Shown here: one piece after another, positions 8,799 through 18,407 of the stretch | How the letters are laid out: each line of letters starts with the position of its first letter | Numbering within the stretch: position 1 is the stretch's first letter | Source of the DNA: Roseiarcus sp963749715 | GTDB taxonomy: Bacteria; Pseudomonadota; Alphaproteobacteria; Rhizobiales; Beijerinckiaceae | Reading direction: 5' to 3' | DNA length: 64,000 nucleotides | NCBI GenBank assembly: GCA_963749715.1 | Contig: CAVVNR010000015.1 | Location: 186,001-250,000 of the forward strand | Program-made: the position numbers and the translations under genes | Notes under the pieces: model-generated | Seen by the model: only the letters and a program-made list of their open reading frames with translations | What the model was told of the DNA's origin: nothing | Database searches by the model: none

Positions 8799-10042
8799 AT
8801 GAAAGCTTCCTTGATCCAAAAGGCGCTCGAATTCGCGCTTCGCCGCGATGAGCGTCTTGTCGCCTCCTCCGGTCTGTTCGACGAGCGATGGTACCTGAAA
8901 AACAATCCCGAAGCGGCGCGGTTTCCGGGCGGCCCGCTTCGGCACTTCGTGCGCCGCGGGGCGCAAGACCTTCGCGATCCGAACCCCTATTTCGACGCCG
9001 CCTGGTACCGCGAGACCTGCCCCGGCTTCGAGGGCGAGGCAAACAATGCTCTCGTCCATTACATCCTGAAAGGATCGGCGGAAGGCGCGCGCCCTTCCCG
9101 CCAATTTGATCCCGCATGGTACCTTAAGTTCTACCCGGATGTCGCGGCGGCGGGCCTTGAGCCGCTCTCCCATTTCATTCGTTACGGCAGGGCGGACGGC
9201 CGCCGGCCGAAGAGTCCGACGATTTCCAGCCGCTCGATCACGCCAAGGTGTTGCGTCTGAAATCCGCGAACCCGCACGAAACAACGGCCCTATTCGCGAC
9301 CTACGCGCCCGAAGGGCGAGTGAAGCCGCATGTGCGGCCATTCCTCGAAGCCCTGGCGAACGAAGGCGTAGCAACGACGCTCATCGTGACCTCGGATCAT
9401 ATAGGCGCCGTTGGCGCGGCGGACCTGTTCGACCTTGTGGACGGCCTCTACATTCGCCAAACCGAGGGCTACGACTTCGGCGCCTGGGCTCGGATCGCGC
9501 GCGACATCGACCTCAGCGAAACGCGTTGCCTCTGCCTCATCAACGACAGCGTCATCGGCCCGCTGAACGCCGGCCGCTTCTCGGCTGTCTTCCGCCGGAT
9601 CCGCGCCTCAGACGCTCAACTGATCGGCCTGACTGACAGCCTCGAGATCACGCACCATCTTCAAAGCTATTTCCTCGTCGCGAAGCATGATGGCGTCGCG
9701 GCCCTTGCGAACTACCTCGCCGAAGTCAAGGCGTACGCGAACCAGGAAGACGTTATCATTCACTACGAAGTTCCGCTTTCACGACATTTCCGCGATCTGA
9801 ACTTAAAAGTCGAAGCGTTATTTCCGTCGTCGGCGCGCGGCAACGAAACACTCGTGCGGTGGCGCGAACTCATCCAATCTGGCTTCCCCTTCGTGAAAGT
9901 GGCCGCGCTGCGCTCGTCAGTCGCGGATTGGCGAGCCGTCCTTCGGGGAGAAGGTTACGATCCGCGCATCGCCGAGAAAACGCTCGCCATGGTCGAGCAG
10001 TATGACCCCCGCACGGTTCAACCGCGTTCGCCGCAAGCCTAG
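8799..10042 (+). CDS. RgpF-like rhamnan synthesis protein with three N-terminal YPDV repeats (frameshifted)
   Basis: The chosen start gives MKASLIQKALEFALRRDE. Residues ~30-140 hold three units, FDERWYLKNNPEA, FDAAWYRETCPGF and FDPAWYLKFYPDV, like those at 2023-2380. The C-terminal ~260 residues match the rhamnan synthesis protein F family (TALFATYAPEGRV, GYDFGAWARI, INDSVIGPL, LQSYFLVAK). The two parts are in different frames. The join lies at a GAGTC (9212-9216), where one missing base restores RP.ESDDFQPLDH. It probably transfers or modifies deoxy-sugar residues on a surface polysaccharide at the cytoplasmic face. The RgpF assignment is confident; the linkage is not. Confidence 0.75.
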
Positions 10043-10372
10043 GCGCGCTACGCTCGACTTGTAAAATGGCTGCGCCGCAACGGGGTCGATGGCCGCAACC
10101 CGAGAGCCTTGGAAACGACCTTATATGGGCCATTCCAGAATGCGCGCAGCGATGCCCGACCGAGGCCGTCGGACGAACTCGAGATGAAATATGCGCGCCA
10201 TGCCGTTCTCCCAACGTTGCGTTTCGCGGCGCGTATAGGTCGCCATGCGTCGCCTGCGGCGTCCGGCGCGAAGCCGCGTCGAGCGGCCGAGTTCCCGAGG
10301 CTTCTCGCTGCCTCGGCGTCGGCCTATAGTCTTGGCGCATCGCCCCGAAGACCAACATTTCCCGGAACCGCC
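10043..10372. other. Intergenic, nothing recognised
   Basis: This is 330 bp between the RgpF-like gene and the aminopeptidase. I found no tRNA, repeat or convincing open frame. Promoter elements for the aminopeptidase are presumably here but not obvious. Confidence 0.5.
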
Positions 10373-11627
10373 ATGACCACCCATCAGCGCAACTTTCCTG
10401 CGATCGACCCGACCAAGCTCCTCCGGCTGGCGGAGACGGCGGTCAAGGTTGGACTGCGGTTGCAGCCGGAGCAGGACCTCTTCCTCACCGCTCCAGTCGC
10501 TGCGCTGCCGCTCGCGCGGGCGATCGTCGCCGAGGCTTACAAGGCCGGCGCTGGCCTGGTGACGCCCATCCTCTCCGACGAGGAGATGACGCTCGCGCGC
10601 TATCGCTTCGCTCCGGAGACGAGCTTCGATCGCGCGCCAGGCTGGCTCCATGAAGGCGTCGCCAAGGCTTTCGCCGCCAATACCGCCCGGCTCGCCATCG
10701 TTGGCGAGGACCCGATGCTGCTCGCGAACGAGGACCCGGCCAAGGTCGCGCGCGCCAGCAAAGCCAATTCGATCGCCTATCGGCCGGCGCTCGAGAAGAT
10801 CGCGGGCTTCGACATCAATTGGAACATCGTCGCCTATCCGACGGCCTCGTGGGCGAAGCGGGTCTTTCCCGGCGACGAGGACGACATCGCCGTCGGCAGG
10901 CTGGCGGAGGCGATCTTCTCCGCGTCCCGCGTCGACAACGACGACCCGGTTGCGGCCTGGAATGCGCACAATGCCGCTCTCAGCGGGCGGACGGAATGGC
11001 TGAACGCCAGGAAGTTTCACGCCCTGCGCTATTGCGGGCCGGGAACGGATTTGACGATCGGGCTCGCCGACGGGCACGAGTGGCAGGGGGGCGCGGCGAC
11101 GGCGAAGAACGGAATTGCCTGCAATCCGAACATCCCGACCGAGGAAGTGTTCACTACTCCGCATGCGCGCCGGGTCGAGGGCCACGTCGTCTCGACCAAG
11201 CCGCTCTCCTATCAGGGCGCGCTGATCGACGGCATTGCGGTTCAGATTCGAGGCCGGACGCATCGTCGAAGCGAAGGCTGCGCGCGGCGAGGACGTGCTC
11301 AGACAAGTGCTCGACAGCGACGAGGGCGCACGCCGCCTCGGCGAGGTTGCGCTGGTGCCGCATTCCTCGCCGATCTCGAAGAGCGGCCTCCTGTTCTTCA
11401 ACACCCTGTTCGACGAAAACGCCGCCTGCCACATCGCGCTCGGGCAATGCTACGCGAAGTGCTTCGTCGACGGCGGCAAGCTCGCTCCCGAGGAGATCGC
11501 GGCGCGCGGCGGCAACAAGAGCATGATCCATATCGACTGGATGATCGGCTCGAACACGATCGACATCGACGGCGTCGACGCGGACGGCGGTCGGACGCCG
11601 GTGTTCCGCCAGGGGGAGTGGGCCTGA
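10373..11627 (+). CDS. M29-family metallo-aminopeptidase (frameshifted)
   Basis: The start MTTHQRNFPAIDPTKLLRLA has the correct length for the family (about 418 residues once joined). The fold is that of thermophilic aminopeptidases AmpS/AmpT. Metal ligands are expected in NIPTEEVFTTPH, LGEVALVPHSSP, FDENAACHIALG and MIHIDWMIGS, all present. These enzymes remove N-terminal residues from peptides in the cytoplasm. The frame breaks after ALIDGIAV; skipping one base beside the GATTC at 11245-11249 gives RFEAGRIVEAKAARGED and the rest of the enzyme. All catalytic segments are intact on either side, so the gene is probably functional. Confidence 0.8.
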
Positions 11628-11738
11628 GGATCCGTGCGGGCGGTCCCGCCCAGTTCGCGGAATGATCGCCTCACGGGCTCCCGCGCCCGAGGGTGTGAGC
11701 CGCAGGTCGATGAAACCAACGCACGCCGGGATCGTATC

Positions 11739-12233
11739 ATGAATACGTCAGACCCGGCCACCCTGCGGGTAACCGCCTCCTTTGGAGATTTGCCCGTGAT
11801 CGTCTCGCGGAACGCCTTCCGACAACACGCGCCGCTAGCGATGCGGCTGAAAATCGACGACCTCCACGCGCAGCTCGCGCCGCTCGACCGCTACGGGGTC
11901 GCCGGCTTGAGCTTCGCCGTTACGAGCGGCGCCCGCGCGCTTGTCCGCGGCTTTAACAGCGCGATGCTCGGCGCTCCCTGGCCGACATTTTGTCGGTCGC
12001 GTTCGTGCGCCCTATCCGTTAGCCCTACTTTTGGGAAGTCCTCGACTTCCAGATTGCCGCGAGGAGGAAATCATGCCCACGGTCACCACGAGCGATGGCG
12101 TCGAAATTTTCTACAAGGATTGGGGCGCCGGACAGCCGATCGTGTTCAGCCACGGTTGGCCGCTCTCCGCGGACGACTGGGACGCGCAGATGCTGTTCTT
12201 CCTCAACCGCGGCTATCGGGTCATCGCGCATGA
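11739..12233 (+). pseudogene. Possible gene fragment of unknown function
   Basis: The reading frame from ATG 11739 has codon use like a real gene (G/C at most third positions) to about 11990, giving MNTSDPATLRVTASFGDLP and LDRYGVAGLSFAVTSGA. It then loses that bias and runs into the next gene in the wrong frame. I do not recognise the product. It could be a truncated gene or a small gene ended by an undetected frameshift. It lies in the 444-bp stretch between the aminopeptidase and the hydrolase. Confidence 0.25.
12034..12050 (+). promoter_or_regulatory. Short perfect hairpin in the leader of the hydrolase gene
   Basis: GGAAGTC (12034-12040) and GACTTCC (12044-12050) pair perfectly over a 3-base loop, 10 bp before the GAGGAGG ribosome site at 12061. 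It might modulate translation or simply be chance; there is no T-run, so it is not a terminator. Confidence 0.3.
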
Positions 12234-12897
12234 CCGGCGCGGCCATGGTCGGTCGACCCAGATCGGCCGGGGCCACGACATGGATCATTACGCCGACGAT
12301 TTGGCTGCAGTGACCAAGCATCTCGATCTCGAGAACGCGATCCACGTCGGCCATTCAACCGGCGGCGGCGAGGTGGTGCACTACCTGGCGCGCCATGGCG
12401 AAAGCCGGGTCGTGAAAGCGGCGATCATCAGCGCGGTGCCGCCGCTGATGGTGAAAACCGATGCGAACCCTAAAGGCCTGCCCAAGAGCGTCTTCGACGA
12501 CCTGCAGGCGCAACTCGCGGCGAACCGGTCCAAGTTCTACTACGACGTTCCAGCAGGACCGTTTTACGGCTTCAACCGGCCCGGCGTGAAAACGATCGAG
12601 CCGGTGGTTTGGAACTGGTGGCGCCAAGGCATGATGGGCGGCGCTAAGGCGCACTACGACGGCATTGTCGCCTTTTCTCAGACCGACTTCACCGAGGATT
12701 TGAAGAAGATCAATGTGCCGGTCTTGGTCATGCACAGCGAGGACGACCAGATCGTGCCCTATGTCGCCGCGGGCCCGCTGTCCGCGAAGCTTCTGAAGAA
12801 AAGCACGTTCAAGAGCTACAAGGACTTTCCCCACGGCATGCCAACAACGCACGCCGACACGATCAACGCGGATCTGTTGGCCTTCATCAAGAGCTGA
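12073..12897 (+). CDS. Alpha/beta hydrolase, non-heme chloroperoxidase/arylesterase type
   Basis: ATG 12073 has a strong GAGGAGG six bases upstream. The 274-residue protein shows the family features: oxyanion HGWPLSADDW, the nucleophile elbow GHSTGGG (Ser about 96), acid in HSEDDQIVP (Asp about 228) and His in FPHGMPTTHAD (about 256). Cofactor-free haloperoxidases and related esterases share exactly this pattern and length. It is likely a cytoplasmic esterase with incidental perhydrolase activity; the natural substrate is unknown. It stands alone, converging with the DUF72 gene. Confidence 0.85.
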   Translation: MPTVTTSDGVEIFYKDWGAGQPIVFSHGWPLSADDWDAQMLFFLNRGYRVIAHDRRGHGRSTQIGRGHDMDHYADDLAAVTKHLDLENAIHVGHSTGGGEVVHYLARHGESRVVKAAIISAVPPLMVKTDANPKGLPKSVFDDLQAQLAANRSKFYYDVPAGPFYGFNRPGVKTIEPVVWNWWRQGMMGGAKAHYDGIVAFSQTDFTEDLKKINVPVLVMHSEDDQIVPYVAAGPLSAKLLKKSTFKSYKDFPHGMPTTHADTINADLLAFIKS

Positions 12898-12915
12898 GGC
12901 GGGAGCGGCGCCGTA

Positions 12916-13728
12916 TCAGCCGACGCGCTCGATCAGCCCCATCGCGGCGGCCGGGTTGCGTGCCTTGGCCCCGCTGATGACATAGAGGAACACGTCGCGG
13001 CCGCTCCTGCCCGGCGGGGGCGGCGCGACCGCCTTGAGGTCCGCCGGGGCGCTGCCGCCCGCCCATGTCCTGGCGCGATTCGCCCATTGGTCAAGAGCCG
13101 AGCCGGAATATCCCGCCGCCTCTCTCTCGATCGTTCCCATGATGCGCGCGTAGACGAACGGGGCGGTGACGTCGGCGATCTGCGGGTACTCGGAATCTCC
13201 CGCGATCACCACGGCGGCTTCGTGCGCTCGCGCCAGGGCGATAAACTCGGGCGTTCGGAAAGTGTCGTTGCGGACCTCGAGCGCGTGGCGGATGGCGAGG
13301 CCGCCGACCGATTTGGGAAGCAGCTTGAGGAAGCCGGCGAAATCGTCCGGGTCGAAGCGCTTCGTGGTGGCGAACTGCCAGTTGATCGGCCCGAGCTTCG
13401 CTTTGAGTTCGGTGACCCCGCTCTTGAAGAATCGCTCGATCAACTCGCCTGCCTCAGCGAGCACACGCCGGTTCGTGGCGAAGCGGGGCCCCTTAAGCGA
13501 GAAGACGAAATCGTCCGGCGTCTCGTCATGCCACTTGGCGAAGCTCGCGGGCTTCTGGGAGCCATAGTACGTGCCGTTGATCTCGATCGACGTCAATTTG
13601 GCGCTCGCATATTCGAGCTCCCGGCTATGGACGAGGCCCTTGGGATAGAACGCGCCCCGCCACGGCTCGTAGGTCCAGCCGCCGACGCCGATCCTGATCC
13701 TAGCGGAAGCCTTCTCTTTTGCGGCCAA
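12916..13728 (-). CDS. DUF72 family protein (YecE-like)
   Basis: This 270-residue protein has the TIM-barrel-like DUF72 pattern: RIGVGGWTYEPWRGAFYP at the N-terminus, LTSIEINGTYYGSQKP, FVFSLKGPRFATN, GPINWQFATTKRF, then RHALEVRN and FVYARIMGT near the end. The family is widespread but has no proven reaction. It lies 15 bp downstream of the YbaK gene, on the same strand, and may be cotranscribed with it. There are no transmembrane segments or signal peptide. The product is cytoplasmic with an unknown role. Confidence 0.85.
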   Translation of the reverse strand: MAAKEKASARIRIGVGGWTYEPWRGAFYPKGLVHSRELEYASAKLTSIEINGTYYGSQKPASFAKWHDETPDDFVFSLKGPRFATNRRVLAEAGELIERFFKSGVTELKAKLGPINWQFATTKRFDPDDFAGFLKLLPKSVGGLAIRHALEVRNDTFRTPEFIALARAHEAAVVIAGDSEYPQIADVTAPFVYARIMGTIEREAAGYSGSALDQWANRARTWAGGSAPADLKAVAPPPPGRSGRDVFLYVISGAKARNPAAAMGLIERVG

Positions 13729-13743
13729 GTCCTCGAGGCTCCC

Positions 13744-14220
13744 CTATTGCTTGGCAACCGCGGCTACGCGTCCGCCGGTCAATTCGATCAGCTCGAACGG
13801 CGCCAAGCGAAAGACGGCGTTGGGTGTGCCGGCGGCGGCCCAGATCTCGGCGAACGCCAAGAGCTGCTCATCGATCACGACGATCGGCGGGTTCTTGTGG
13901 GCGACGGGCGGCACGCCGCCGATGGCGAAACCGGTCGCCTCTCGCACGAAATCGGCGTCGGCGCGGGCGATCGTCTCGCCGACCGCCTGCGCGACCTTCG
14001 CCTCGTCGACGCGGTTGACGCCGGACGCGACGACCAGCACCGCCCGGTCGCTGCCGGCGCTGCGGAAGATGAGCGACTTGGCGATCTGGGCGACCGTGCA
14101 GCCGATCGCCGCCGCGGCGTCGGCGGCGGTGCGAGTGGTCGCCTCGAACTCCAGCACCTCAAATCGGTCGCCCAGCGCGGCCTGAACCTTGAGGGCGGAG
14201 GGGGCGGCGGCCGGCTTCAT
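13744..14220 (-). CDS. YbaK/aminoacyl-tRNA deacylase family protein
   Basis: This is a 158-residue single-domain editing protein of the YbaK/ProX group. It has AADAAAAIGCTVAQIAKSLIF near residues 32-52 with the conserved Lys, a GVNRVDEAKVAQAVG stretch, TGFAIGGVPPVAH (the GxxPP loop) and a PIVVIDEQLL strand. Members hydrolyse Cys- or Ala-tRNA(Pro) in the cytoplasm, protecting translation from mischarging. It lies between the acyl-CoA ligase gene and DUF72 gene on the same strand with a short gap on each side. The family is certain, the tRNA specificity is not. Confidence 0.85.
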   Translation of the reverse strand: MKPAAAPSALKVQAALGDRFEVLEFEATTRTAADAAAAIGCTVAQIAKSLIFRSAGSDRAVLVVASGVNRVDEAKVAQAVGETIARADADFVREATGFAIGGVPPVAHKNPPIVVIDEQLLAFAEIWAAAGTPNAVFRLAPFELIELTGGRVAAVAKQ

Positions 14221-14274
14221 GAGCTGCTCTCTGATCCTTTTTCCGGCGTCACAGTCAAGCGCCCTCCCCCGCGC

Positions 14275-15977
14275 TCAGGCGACGTGGGCTTGCGCCTCCG
14301 AGGCGCGAAGGTCCTTCTTCGAGATCTTGCCGACCGGGGTCTTCGGCAATTCGTCGCGGATTTCCATTGCGCCGATCATCTCGTGCTTGCCGAGGCGATC
14401 CTTGAGAAAGGCCTTCATCTCCTCGAAGGTGGGCCGCTGCGCGCCGGCCCTCAGCTTGACGAACGCCTTCGGAGTCTCGCCGCGATAGTCGTCCGGCACG
14501 CCGATGACGCTCACCTCCTCGACCGACGGGTGCTGATAGATCGCCTCCTCGATGTTGCGCGGATAGACGTTGAACCCGCCGCAGAGCAGCATGTCCTTGG
14601 TGCGGTCGACAATGAAGACGAAGCCGTCCTCGTCCATGTAAGCAACGTCGCCGGTGCGGAAGAATCCGTCCGCAGTCATCGAGTTCGGCGGTCGCTTCTG
14701 GCTGTTTCCAGTAGCCCTTCGTCACGTTGGGGCCCCTGACGCAGATTTCGCCGCGCTCGCCGGGGGCGACCTCGCGCTCCGGATTGGCGACGTCGATGAA
14801 CTTCATTTCGGTGCCGGGGTAGGGAACCCCGCAAGAACCTGGCTTCTTTGGCCCGTCCCGTGGCGTGAATGTCCCAATCGGCGCGGTCTCGGTCATGCCC
14901 CAGCCCTCAGTCAATCGGTGGCCGGTCACTTGCCCGAATCGCTCCTGCACCGCGACCGGAAGCGGCGCTCCGCCCGAACCGCACAGTCGAAGGGACGACC
15001 AGTCCGTGGATTCGACGCCGGGCACGCTCAGAATCGCGACATGCATCGTCGGCACGCCCAGGTAGACAGTGATCTTCTTGTCGACGATGTCCTTGACCGC
15101 GGCGGCGGGGTCGAAGCGGGCATGCAAGACGAGCTCTGCCCCCAACCGAAATCCGAGGAGCATGACGACCGTCAGCGAATAAATGTGGAACAGCGGCAAG
15201 ATGCAGAGAAAGCGCTCCTCGCCGACGCGCAGCGAGTCGGGGCCGCTGCGGGTCATGACCTCCATGTAGAGCGAGCAGGCGGCCGTCAGATTGGCGTGCG
15301 TCAGCATCGCGCCCTTGGGCGTGCCGGTCGTGCCGCCGGTATATTGGATGACGGCCAAAGCATTCGAAAGGTCGCCGAGCGGATGGGCCTGATAGCGCCC
15401 GTCGTTGTCGAGCAAGTCCTGGAAAGCCAGGCGACGATCGTCGTGCTTGATCCCGGCCAGCATTCCCGCAGCCGCCATATGCGCCTTGACGGGACCGGGC
15501 GCAGGCGCCATCTCGGCGAACTCGCCGATGACGAGCATCTTGAGGCGGGTCGAAGCGAGCAGCTTGTCGGCCTGAGGATAGAGCGCGGCCAGATCGAGCG
15601 TCACCAGGATGTCGGTCTCGCTGTCCTCGATCTTTTTTTGGAGCGTCGTGCAGCGCGTCCAAAGGCGAGTAGTTGACGACCGTGCCGCCAGCTTTCAGCA
15701 CGCCGAAGAACGCGATGACGTAATGGGGCGTATTGGGAAGAAAGAGACCGACATGGACGCCTGGGCCGACGCCAAGCCTCTGAAATCCCGTCGCCGCACG
15801 GTTCGCCAGCGCCCCCAGTTCCGCGTAAGTCGTCCGCTTGCCCATGAACTCGAGCGCTGGCTTGGAGCCGAACCGCTCGGCGGCCTTGTCCAGGACGCTT
15901 TGCACTGAGGAAAGGTCGAGCGGCGCGTTCGAGCGCACGTCCGGCGGATAGGACTTCACCCAAGGTTGAATCGTCAT
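14275..15977 (-). CDS. Long-chain fatty-acid-CoA ligase, AMP-forming (two frameshifts)
   Basis: The restored product is about 567 residues, normal for FadD-type ligases. It has the P-loop YTGGTTGTPKGAM, LPLFHIYSLT, GWGMTETAPIG, FRTGDVAYMDEDGF and a C-terminal GKISKKDLR with the adenylating Lys. It activates fatty acids with ATP and CoA for beta-oxidation or lipid synthesis, on the inner face of the membrane. Two breaks interrupt it: a T7 run at 15633-15639, where six would restore DAPKKIEDSETD, and GAGTTC at 14681-14686, where GAGTC would restore the reading into MTADGFFRTGD. Both look like sequence errors. Start ATG 15977 gives MTIQPWVKSYPP. Confidence 0.85.
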
Positions 15978-16250
15978 CGCCTGTCCTCGCGTTCCCTCGC
16001 TGCATCGGCGCCGGGCGGGTTTGGGCGCCCACGCTTTGCCCTTGAGTTGGCGCGTTCCCGGCCAACCGTCAAGCAGCGCAGGCCAGTCGGGGTTCCGAAA
16101 TGCGGAAAAGAAGATTTCGCATGATTTGCGCTTTGAACGCGCGCGATGATTCGGGGCGGCCCGCCTTGCTTGCCGGGCGGGGCCGCGCCAGGATGGATCG
16201 CACGCGGTCAGGGCGCCGCGTCGCTCCGGGCTTCAGCAAGGAATTCAGCG

Positions 16251-16964
16251 ATGGCGAATGGGACCAGGCTTCCGGTATGCGCAGTCGTCGGGATCGGTCC
16301 GGGCAATGGCGAAGCGTTCGCCCGGCGCTTCGCCGCCGACGGCTACGCCGTGGCGCTGATGGCGCGGCGCGCCGAGCTGACGTCGAAGCTCGCCGCCGAG
16401 CTCAAGGGCTCGAAAGCCTACGTTTGCGATGTGGCCGATGCGGCCTCGATCGAGGCGGCGTTCGGCAGCACGCGGGCCGATCTCGGCGACGTCGACGTGC
16501 TCATCTTCAATGCGGGCTCGGGCGTCTGGGGCAATTTCGAGGAGGTCAAGGCCGAGGACCTCGAGCGCTCGTGGCGCATCAATGCGCTTGGCCTCTTTCT
16601 CGCCGGCCGGCAGGCGATCCCGGCGATGAAACAGAAAGGGCGGGGGGCGATCATCGTCGTCGGCGCCACCGCCTCGCGCCGCGGGGCGGCCGGCGCCGCG
16701 GCGTTCGCGCAAAGCAAGATGGCGCAGCGCGCGCTTGCCGAATCGATGGCCCGCCATCTCTGGCCGGCAGGCATTCATGTCGCGCTGATCGTCGTCGACG
16801 GCGTCGTCGGCGGCCCGGTCACGCGCTCGCGGTTCACCGACCGGGCGGACGATTTCTTCATCGATCCGGTCGGGGTCGCGGCGATCGGCGCCGACCTCGC
16901 CAGGCAGGACCGAGCCGCCTGGAGCTTCGAGGTCGAAGCGCGCCCGTTCAAGGAAAAATGGTGA
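16251..16964 (+). CDS. Short-chain dehydrogenase/reductase with Phe in place of the catalytic Tyr
   Basis: Start ATG 16251 follows AAGGA at 16237. The Rossmann glycine motif reads GIGPGNGEAFA, with DVADAASIE as the adenine-binding strand end and IFNAGSGVWG for NAG. The usual YxxxK is FAQSK here, so the catalytic Tyr is Phe while Lys remains. The subgroup with SMARHLWPAGIHVALIVVDG downstream often lacks Tyr. It may therefore bind NAD(P) without normal oxidoreductase activity, or use another base. The 3' end overlaps the convergent MFS gene by 17 bp. The substrate is unknown. Confidence 0.8.
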   Translation: MANGTRLPVCAVVGIGPGNGEAFARRFAADGYAVALMARRAELTSKLAAELKGSKAYVCDVADAASIEAAFGSTRADLGDVDVLIFNAGSGVWGNFEEVKAEDLERSWRINALGLFLAGRQAIPAMKQKGRGAIIVVGATASRRGAAGAAAFAQSKMAQRALAESMARHLWPAGIHVALIVVDGVVGGPVTRSRFTDRADDFFIDPVGVAAIGADLARQDRAAWSFEVEARPFKEKW

Positions 16965-18210
16965 CCGGAAGCCCGGCGCGCAGCAAAGTTAGGCCAGCTG
17001 CGCCGCCGCCGCCGGCTCGATTTCGGGGAAACGGCTTGAAGGTCAGCGCGATCAGGAATGCGCCGAGGCCGATGCCGAACGACCCGAGGTAGAGCCAAGC
17101 GTAGGTTGCGAAGGCGTCGTAAATCCATCCTCCGGCAAGCGGTCCGAGCGCCATGCCGAGACTGCCTGCGGTCGAGGTCCCGCCGATGATCGCCCCCATC
17201 ATGCGCGCCGGGAAATTCTCCCGCGCCAGCACCGCGTAGAGCGGCATCACGCCGGCGTAAGTGAAGCCGAACAGCGCTGCGACCGCATAGAATTGGTCGA
17301 GACTGCCGACGAATATGTACGCAAGCGCCCCCAAGGCCTGGATCAGAAGACCCGCGACCAGAACCCGTTTCGCGCCGAGTCGATCTCCAAGGACGCCGAA
17401 CGCGAGGCGGCCGCCCATCCCTGTCAGGCCCTCCAGGCTATAGATCGACACCGCGGCGAGCGGCGGCACGCCGCACGCGATCGCGTAGCTCACCGTGTGG
17501 AAGATCGGTCCCGAATGGGCCGCGCAACAGCAGAAATTGGTGGCGGCGAGGATCAGGAAGGGCGCCGAACGCAGCGCGGCCGAAGTCGTCATGCCGCGAT
17601 CCTCGGCGGAGTCCCGCGCGACCGGCCTCCCAGCCTCCGCGGTCGGGGGCGGCTTGCGGATGAGGAACGCCGCGGGAAGCATCAGAGCGAGAGCGAGGCC
17701 GGCGATGGCCAGCATCGCGCTTCGCCAATCCATCCGCGCAACGAGGAAGGCGGCGAGCGGCGACATGGTCATCGGCGCCATGCCGAATCCGGCGGAAACC
17801 AGCGAGACCGCGAGACTGCGCTGGGTTTCGAACCAGCGCGTCACCGTCGCCATCAGGGGCGGCAGGATCGCCGAGATCGAGACGCCGACCAGCGCGCCGA
17901 AGGAAAGCTGGAACTCGATCAGGCTCGTCGCGCGGCTCGCAAGCGCGAGACCCGTGCCGAGCAGGATTGTGCCCATGAACACCACGGTCCTCGGCCCGAT
18001 GCGGTCGACGAGCAGCCCCCAGGCGAGGCCTGAGGCGGCCATGGTCAGGAAGCCGATGGTCATTGCGCTCGAGACGCCGGTGCGCGACCAGCCGGTCTGC
18101 GCCGTCAGCGGCACGAGAAACACCGGCAGGCAGAACATCGCGCCGATCGCGACGCAGCCGAGAAAGCCGCCCGCGGCGACGATCACCCAACGGTAAGGGG
18201 ATTGCGACAT
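16948..18210 (-). CDS. MFS transporter
   Basis: This 420-residue protein has twelve predicted membrane segments. The motif-A-like loop after TM2 is LLVDRIGPRTV, and the second-half counterpart is GVLGDRLGAKRVL. The start MSQSPYRW at 18210 follows GGAGATCAACG. The sequence resembles oxalate/formate-antiporter-like and monocarboxylate-type MFS carriers (SAMTIGFLTMAASGLAWG). It most likely exports or takes up a small organic anion across the inner membrane. It stands between the SDR and haloacid dehalogenase genes, which might suggest a haloacid or carboxylate substrate, but that is inference only. Confidence 0.8.
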   Translation of the reverse strand: MSQSPYRWVIVAAGGFLGCVAIGAMFCLPVFLVPLTAQTGWSRTGVSSAMTIGFLTMAASGLAWGLLVDRIGPRTVVFMGTILLGTGLALASRATSLIEFQLSFGALVGVSISAILPPLMATVTRWFETQRSLAVSLVSAGFGMAPMTMSPLAAFLVARMDWRSAMLAIAGLALALMLPAAFLIRKPPPTAEAGRPVARDSAEDRGMTTSAALRSAPFLILAATNFCCCAAHSGPIFHTVSYAIACGVPPLAAVSIYSLEGLTGMGGRLAFGVLGDRLGAKRVLVAGLLIQALGALAYIFVGSLDQFYAVAALFGFTYAGVMPLYAVLARENFPARMMGAIIGGTSTAGSLGMALGPLAGGWIYDAFATYAWLYLGSFGIGLGAFLIALTFKPFPRNRAGGGGAAGLTLLRAGLPVTIFP

Positions 18211-18407
18211 CGTTGATCTCCGATCTCGCCTTGTCGGCCAGCGTCCATGTTGGGTCAACCATCGCAAGGATCGCCCGCCGCTCATCGCCGGCGCCGCTCG
18301 CGCGCGGGCCAACCCCGGCGACGCTTCCCCAGTGCGACCTTGCCACGAAGGTCTGCGGGCGGCTTTGCGCCGATTGGTTCGGCTGCGCCGGGGCGGCGCC
18401 GCTTCCG

